From NCBI GenBank assembly GCA_947184155.2, contig CAMXCT020006745.1, positions 514,501-578,500 on the forward strand: 64,000 bases of DNA. Reading direction: 5' to 3'. A program made the position numbers and the translations under genes. The notes under the pieces are model-generated. The model was not told where the DNA came from and made no database searches. It was given only the letters and a program-made list of their open reading frames with translations. This document shows positions 59,201-64,000 of the stretch, in pieces (position 1 is the stretch's first letter; every line of letters starts with the position of its first letter). The DNA is from Cladocopium goreaui (Eukaryota > Sar > Dinophyceae > Suessiales > Symbiodiniaceae).

Positions 59201-62133
59201 TCAATTTACTTTCAATTGATTTCAATTTACTTTTAATTTACTTTCAATTTACTTTCAATTGATTTCAATTTACTTTTAATTTATTTTTATTTTTTTTTCA
59301 CTCCCAAAAGTTGGTGCTCACAATAGAGTACCATCCAAACAATTATATTATTGAGTAACTGAGCCACTCATGAGGTACCCCCTTGAAAAATTGTCTGGGT
59401 GCTGTTTTTTAATAAGGGTTTAATAAGGCATCTAATTATTTGGAAAACCTTGCATTTTAAAGTTTTAACACAACTATGGCTTTCTAAAGTAAAGGGGCCA
59501 GCTTTACCCAAAGAAAGGTGGAGAAAGGGTTTTGTTTTTTTTTTCACTCCCAAAAGTTGGTGCTCACAATAGAGTACCATCCAAACAATTATATTATTGA
59601 GTAACTGAGCCAATCATGAGGTATCCCCTTGAAAAATTGTCTGGGTGCTTTTTTTTTTAATAAGGATTTAATAAGGCATCTAATTATTTGGAAAACCTTG
59701 CATTTTAGTTTTAACACAAATATGGCTTTCTAAAGTAAAGGCATCAGCTTTACCCAAAGAAAGGTGAAGAAAATGTTTTTTTTTCACTCCCAAAAGTTGG
59801 TGCTCACAATAGAGTACCATCCAAACAATTATATTATTGAGTAACTGAGCCAATCATGAGGTATCCCCTTGAAAAATTGTCTGGGTGCTGTTTTTTAATA
59901 AGGGTTTAATAAGGCATCTAATTATTTGGAAAACCTTGCATTTTAAAGCTTTAACACAAATATGGCTTTCTAAAGTAAAGGCACCAGCTTTACCCAAAGA
60001 AAGGTGGAGAAAGGGTTTTTTTTTCACTCCCAAAAGTTGGTGCTCACAATAGAGTACCATCCAAACAATTATATTATTGAGTAACTGAGCCAATCATGAG
60101 GTATCCCCTTGAAAAATTGTCTGGGTGCTGTTTTTAAATAAGGGTTTAATAAGGCATCTAATTATTTTGAAAACCTTGCATTTTAAAGCTTTAACACAAA
60201 TATGGCTTTCTAAAGTAAAGGCATCAGCTTTACCCAAAGAAAGGTGGAGAAAGGGTTTTGCTTTTTTTTTTCACTTCCAAAAGTTGGTGCTCACAATAGA
60301 GTACCATCCAAACAATTATATTATTGAGTAACTGAGCCAATCATGAGGTATCCCCTTGAAAAATTGTCTGGGTGCTGTTTTTTAAATAAGGGTTTAATAA
60401 GGCATTTAAAATAATATTAAAAATAATTAAACATAAATAATTAGAAAAAATATTTTTGTTTAAAAAGTTAAAGGGTTTGGAAAAAATGAAAAAATATGGA
60501 AAAAATCTCATCTGGAAAAAAAATCTCACAATAGAGTTCCCCCCCAACAATTTGCATGTGACTGAATTAGGAGCAAGAAATTTCTCACAATAGGGTACCA
60601 GGACACTAATCGGGTGCAAACATTACTATAGTTCAATATTTAGATAGTTCAATATTTAGATAGTTCAATCGTGTTCAATATGGGTATATGTCATGCTTCT
60701 ATTGTTGAGCATGTCGCGAACAAACCGGCCTAGGTACCGGCGAAAAGAAGAAGGATGCCGTGCGCAGGGCGCTTTCAGGTGCGTATAGATCGATCCGAAA
60801 ACGGGTGAGTTACTCCCCAAGTTGTGGATGTTACCCTCCCCCATAGTTGTTACCATAGTTGTATCATTGTTATGCCCATTAAATCATTAATATGTTGGTA
60901 ATATATCCATTAACCTCTGGTAAATAAACAGTTGGACCCTGAAAATCACCAATTTTTAATGGAAACATTCATCTTCCAACCCCGATGACTGCCAGGGTCT
61001 ATGTTAATTTACCAGAGGGTATGCCTATTTTAGTGAGGAAAATGACGTTTTTAACCAGTGGGCCATGGGCAAAAAGGGTCAGAATTTTTCAGACAAAGCC
61101 AGGTGGAAATCCTGGGAGGGTTGGTCTCGCTAGGCAGATGTTGGTCAGGTTTGCTGATCCGATTTTGTTGTATCATACCGTAATACCCTTCTGAAAAGGT
61201 TGAAATCAGGAAACAATCAGTTGGATTTCATGTTTCCATAGTATAGGGCTTGCTATACTCAGTCTACTCTGTGGTTCTGTGATTTCGATTTCCATCCACA
61301 ACCTTGGATGTTTAATCCTGGATAGTTGTTTGCTGTGAAAAATACATGGAAACTATCCAAAAACCAGCAAAATTCCATGATTTTTCCTGTGGACTATCAA
61401 AGATTGACCACGCTTCCAGGAAAGAGATGTTCAGAGAACAAAACCGTGTGCGGTGCCTTTTACCTGGCAATCCATGACCGTATTGTGGTGGTTGATGGTG
61501 GTTGTTGGCCGACACCAGATCCAGTCTTCTGATGGTGACAAGAATCCGAATGGGACTGGTGTTCAATGGTTCTTATACAGATCTTATCAAATTTTGTAAA
61601 TGTTTTAGGGCAATTATATAGATATAGATCCCATTGTTGTTCCTGAAGTGGCCCATCATGGTAGGGTTTGTCATCATCAATTTCCCAATCAAGATTTTCG
61701 TAGACCTGGAGTATGCTCCATGCTTGGGCAAAACCAATAAAATATGGCTTGTTATGATGGGAAATAATGGTAAATAGATAATTTTTTAAATAGATAAATA
61801 ATATATAAATAGATAAATAAATAAATGTACGTATGTATATATATACACCATGGCCATGATATGCCATTATTGCCATATCATGGTCAGCTATCCCCATCTT
61901 TCTAAATCCATCATTTGGAAACACCGCTTATCTACAATCGTTTCATTAGTTTCATTCAGATTCTTTGTGGTTTGATCGCTCTTGTTCATGGCAAAATCCC
62001 TCCAAACCCCCGTTGCACCGCGGCCGCGGAAGGCGACTTTGAAAGCCACGACTGCCCGGCTGCCTTGGTAAAGGCTGCAGTGACGACTTGGTATGTTGAC
62101 AAAGCGAGCCTGGCGGATTACACTCCAAAGTGA
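50235..62133 (+). CDS. PGL: 6-phosphogluconolactonase, 9 exons
   Basis: The enzyme hydrolyses 6-phosphogluconolactone in the oxidative pentose phosphate pathway. Exons: 50235-50446, 51137-51216, 52734-~52831, 54911-54944, 55702-55776, 56942-57078, 57831-~57892, 60734-60778 and 62033-62133 (TGA). Key reads are MASVLADGRQLCVFADDAQM, then FSLCIPAGSVVSAL (family SGGS loop, here PAGS), VDWSK|VHIFFTGERLGVNKSY (family DER loop), AAAAYTCLL, MPSF|DMLLLGVGDDGHCGSLHP (family signature), SLGR|IAISMDVMCASKQVIL, TGEKKKDAVRRAL and AVTTWYVDKASL near the end. All phases match except 52831/54911, where the donor is unclear. From ATG 50329 the protein is about 240 aa, normal for the family. The same frame extends upstream to the AG|G at 50235 with a Ser/Ala/Pro-rich hydrophobic stretch (SSSIVIAAAVPPPFLATTPG) that could be a targeting peptide; start and location are open. 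Intron 7 (57.9-60.7 kb) contains two large arrays. Confidence 0.93.
53495..53615. mobile_element. Family B element
   Basis: Ends ACTGGTTGATGCTTTGG and AACCACCAACCAG, interior CATCCCAACAGACGAAGTCC. Confidence 0.7.
53663..53765. mobile_element. Family H element
   Basis: Ends TTAATGGATTGCTTTAAGGG and CCCAATCCATTGAAAC, with ATCTATGGTTTCCGGTTAAG inside; the reverse orientation of the copy at 45508. Confidence 0.65.
54190..54290. mobile_element. Family E hairpin element
   Basis: Ends CCCATATGCGAACCATGG and CCATGGAGCATATGGG. Its stem tip CCATGGTGCTGG is shared with the Family D copies at 24327 and 63181, so the two families have exchanged stem segments or share an ancestor. Confidence 0.7.
57644..57736. 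repeat. Left arm of a long-distance inverted repeat
   Basis: GAACAATATATAAGATATG through TTGAATATCATTATTATTAA to GATTCAATCACAGAATA is matched in reverse complement at 63305-63385, about 5.6 kb away. The left arm is in intron 6 of the lactonase gene and the right arm downstream of it, next to Family D elements. Confidence 0.75.
58226..58317. mobile_element. Family D hairpin element, best copy
   Basis: Perfect-looking ends CCCATAGGATCCATGTATGG and CCATACATGGATCCTATGGG, in the same intron as the large arrays of the lactonase gene. Confidence 0.8.
58556..59288. repeat. AATTGATTTCAATTTACTTT array
   Basis: About 730 bp built only from the words AATTGATTTC and AATTTACTTTC/T in varying order, within intron 7 of the lactonase gene. 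The open frame it creates (INFQFTFNLL-type repeats) is not a gene. Confidence 0.95.
59289..60400. repeat. ~243-bp satellite, four full units and a fifth partial
   Basis: Units begin TTCACTCCCAAAAGTTGGTG near 59297, 59545, 59783, 60025 and 60271. They share AATAGAGTACCATCCAAAC, GAGGTATCCCCTTGAAAAA and CTTTACCCAAAGAAAGGTGG. Copies differ at a few percent of sites. The fifth unit diverges after 60400. Repeated minus-strand frames inside it are by-products. Confidence 0.95.
60911..61021. mobile_element. Family A element
   Basis: Ends TAACCTCTGGTAAATAAAC and TTAATTTACCAGAGGGTA, in the last intron of the lactonase gene. Confidence 0.7.
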
Positions 62134-62417
62134 GGGGATCGGGGCGATGGGTGTCTCTGAAAATGGGGTATACCCCAAAATGGCAAGTTAAGAGTGAACA
62201 TGGTTCAGATGTGTAAATTACATATTGTAAGTTGTAACTTATCCATATGGGGCTCCAAACCAAGTGGTGGATGATACCAGTATGGGCCAATGACCGCTTG
62301 CAATTTGGGTTTTGACATGATTTCACATTCACATGTGTATTTCAGCTTGACAAGCATGTTATACATATATATAATATAATATAATATATATATATATGAT
62401 TATTATATTATGTATAG

Positions 62418-62519
62418 GCGACATCGTTTCTGGCTCACGTGATCCAGTGTTATGGCTATGGCACAGGAGAATGGGGCACCATCGACTGGACCCATTTTTC
62501 TGTGGCCCAGTCGCCATAG
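62418..62519 (+). CDS. Candidate exon of the gene downstream of 6-phosphogluconolactonase
   Basis: After TGTATAG|GCG the frame reads ATSFLAHVIQCYGYGTGEWG then TIDWTHFSVAQSP and stops at TAG. It can also end earlier at GGCACAG|GAG (GA donor). It starts 285 nt after the stop of the lactonase gene, so it belongs to another transcript. No family recognised. Confidence 0.4.
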   Translation, partial: ATSFLAHVIQCYGYGTGEWGTIDWTHFSVAQSP

Positions 62520-62630
62520 TCGTCATAGCCGTGTGCCGAGTCGTGGGTTTTCCAGTCACCATGGGTTTTCGATGGATTTAAAGTTGGTCTCCAGAGGCCT
62601 CCAGTAGATTCGACTGCGGCAACATCGGCG

Positions 62631-62882
62631 ATGGCGGCGTTTCGATGCGTTTCGATGTTTCAAGATCCTCTGCCAGATGTGCAGTGCGCGACAAGCAAAA
62701 CGCAACGATCTGTCCATGAAAAAAAATGGAGAGTCAATGGACACGGACCCTTAGAGCACCCTGGATCTTGGCTGATGCATTCTTCATGTTTGACAACATT
62801 GGGACCTAGCCCCCGAAGAAAGAGGTGGGGACTGGCTCCTGTAATCACCATCAGCTCCCAAGGGGTTTTCTTAAAGCGTTAA
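62631..62882 (+). CDS. Open frame, possible exon, unidentified
   Basis: From ATG 62631 an 83-codon frame reads MAAFRCVSMFQDPLPDVQCA, then a basic stretch, to TAA. The first 80 nt are GC-rich and look coding; the later part may be intron. No domain seen. Confidence 0.3.
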   Translation: MAAFRCVSMFQDPLPDVQCATSKTQRSVHEKKWRVNGHGPLEHPGSWLMHSSCLTTLGPSPRRKRWGLAPVITISSQGVFLKR

Positions 62883-62976
62883 ACAATTTGTTGTCATTGA
62901 AAGCGACGGACATCCATTCCGGGGAATTCTTGGCGTACTTGGGTACAACTTCATGGTTTGTCATTGTGGACAATTC

Positions 62977-63062
62977 CCAGAAGCTCCATGTATGATATAT
63001 TTGCCTACATGACTGGGTGATTTTAAAATTTTCGGTGCAAATGTTGATCAATATTCCAGCAC
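62977..63062. mobile_element. Family E hairpin element, divergent
   Basis: Left end CCAGAAGCTCCATGTATG and the interior TTTGCCTACATGACTGGGTGA; the right end is eroded (CAGCACCATGG). Confidence 0.6.
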
Positions 63063-63180
63063 CATGGTATTATGGTCATCCATCCCGGCCAAATAAAATT
63101 TCCATTTGGACCCTCAAAGAGGCCCTGGAATTGAGAACTGGTTACCTCGATGACATTCGATGACATCGAATTGGGTCTTA

Positions 63181-63281
63181 TCCCATAGGATCCATGGTGC
63201 TGGTATATATGCTAACATAAAGGGGGTATATTGATGGGATCCATGTGACCATATATAGCAGCACCATGGATCCTATGGGAT
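63181..63281. mobile_element. Family D hairpin element
   Basis: Ends CCCATAGGATCCATGG and CCATGGATCCTATGGG. A solo right half (CATGGATCCTATGGG) lies at about 63388-63402. Confidence 0.75.
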
Positions 63282-63304
63282 ATCATAATAACAAATCAAT
63301 AGAA

Positions 63305-63385
63305 TATAATATATTCTGTGATTGAATCATCAATAATAATGATATTCAATAATAACAATAGTAATCATATCTAATATATTGTTCA
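63305..63385. repeat. Right arm of the long-distance inverted repeat
   Basis: TATTCTGTGATTGAATCATC and TAATGATATTCAATAATAAC complement the arm at 57644-57736. It sits between a full and a half Family D element. Confidence 0.75.
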
Positions 63386-63483
63386 TACATGGATCCTATG
63401 GGTATGTGAATAGACAAAAATAGGCCGATTTTTGTCACGTTTCGTCAGCTCCAAAGTCTCCAACGACCTGACATATCCACAAG

Positions 63484-63603
63484 GCCAACCCGCCGCGAGC
63501 TGCGAACGCTGCGAAGCGCATCACTGGGCTCTTCAAAGGTCCTGGTTCCCAGGGGCTAAGCTGGAGCCACACGAAATGGAGTGTGGCATTAACAACCATT
63601 AAA
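63484..63603 (+). CDS. Exon with all three frames open
   Basis: A GC-rich patch follows CACAAG. One frame reads ANPPRAANAAKRITGLFK to AAAG|GTC. A second reads QPAASCERCEAHHWALQRSW then FPGAKLEPHEMEC to TAA at 63603. A third (RPTRRELRTLRSASLGSSKV) is also open. The second contains C..C....HH, suggestive of a metal site. Coding is likely, the frame is not decided. Confidence 0.35.
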
Positions 63604-64000
63604 AATGTGGATATGATGTGTATAAATACAGAATTAATCTGGAGGTTAGTGGCATTACCACCCTTTTTTTAATGTGGATATGATGTGTATAAATGTATAC
63701 ACAATGTGTATCTGGAGGTTTCCCAGAATTGGGATAGCCGGATAGCTATCATCCATTTGTTCATAGGATTTTCCATGGAATAAACCATCCAGCTATTGGG
63801 GGTACCCCCATTGATGGAAACCGTTTCGGGGATCCCCATGGATTCACCATGGGTTGATGGAACCATATCTGGATGACCTGAGTCATGAATGTGGGGATAA
63901 TCTATCCCGCAGGTGACTGTTCATCATGTATATATACGTGTATATCTATATATATGTTTTAAAAAAAATATATTATTATTATTATTAATATTTATTATTA
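63604..64000. other. Right-edge stretch, repeats only
   Basis: It holds two copies of a 24-nt word around GTGGATATGATGTGTATAAAT (63605 and 63675), a palindromic element of the GGTACCCC type (about 63717-63835) and AT-rich tracts to the window end. No exon supported. Confidence 0.5.

Noticed and set aside
59289..60400. Repeated minus-strand frames beginning MAQLLNN in the satellite
   Set aside because: They recur because the satellite repeats; they begin and end within the unit and differ by frameshifts between copies.
1..64000. Spliced-leader RNA gene, tRNA or rRNA genes
   Set aside because: I scanned for the conserved core GCCATTTTGGCTCAAG and for tRNA- and rRNA-like landmarks and found none I could support.

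Overview
The window looks like nuclear DNA of a dinoflagellate. Short GC-rich exons (30-180 nt) are scattered in long AT-rich introns. All five recognisable genes lie on the + strand, nose to tail. The introns break the GT rule: donors are a mix of GT, GC and GA, usually after AG, and nearly every acceptor is AG|G, so both ends of an intron read AGG. Short inverted-repeat elements (MITE-like) recur in introns and intergenic DNA. This pattern is known from Symbiodiniaceae and Polarella-type genomes; the genus is an inference I cannot test. There are no bacterial-style ORFs, operons, rRNA, tRNA or CRISPR arrays that I can support. Exons were joined by hand, using reading phase and family similarity recalled from knowledge; no alignment was run.

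Layout, left to right. 1-4.86 kb: the 3' part of an unidentified multi-exon gene. 5.3-7.25 kb: exons of a second unidentified gene. 7.43-14.18 kb: a complete eight-exon gene for a DUF1796-type putative papain-like cysteine peptidase (256 aa, every phase consistent). 14.2-16.1 kb: intergenic, repeats. 16.1-24.1 kb: scattered exons of unassigned genes, one ending in a C-x2-C-x12-H motif. 25.27-27.3 kb: a gene starting with a ubiquitin-like domain. 28.03-40.32 kb: a MUS81-type crossover-junction endonuclease in about 17 exons, with the ERCC4 catalytic signature intact. 40.95-44.67 kb: exons of a cyclic-nucleotide-binding-domain protein. 45.3-50.2 kb: small exons of unassigned genes, including one that reads like the end of a ubiquitin-like fold. 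50.2-62.13 kb: 6-phosphogluconolactonase in nine exons, one intron of which holds a 0.73 kb short-period array followed by a 1.1 kb array of ~243-bp satellite units. 62.4-64 kb: exons of a further gene.

The genes do not form a pathway: one acts in the oxidative pentose phosphate pathway, one in recombination repair, one probably in cyclic-nucleotide signalling, one has a ubiquitin-like fold and one is a putative peptidase. What unites the window is architecture. At least seven inverted-repeat families have spread through it, one copy sits inside another family's element, and two copies begin only 7-8 nt from a splice donor. The AGG..AGG intron ends and the abundance of such elements suggest introner-like or transposon-driven intron growth.
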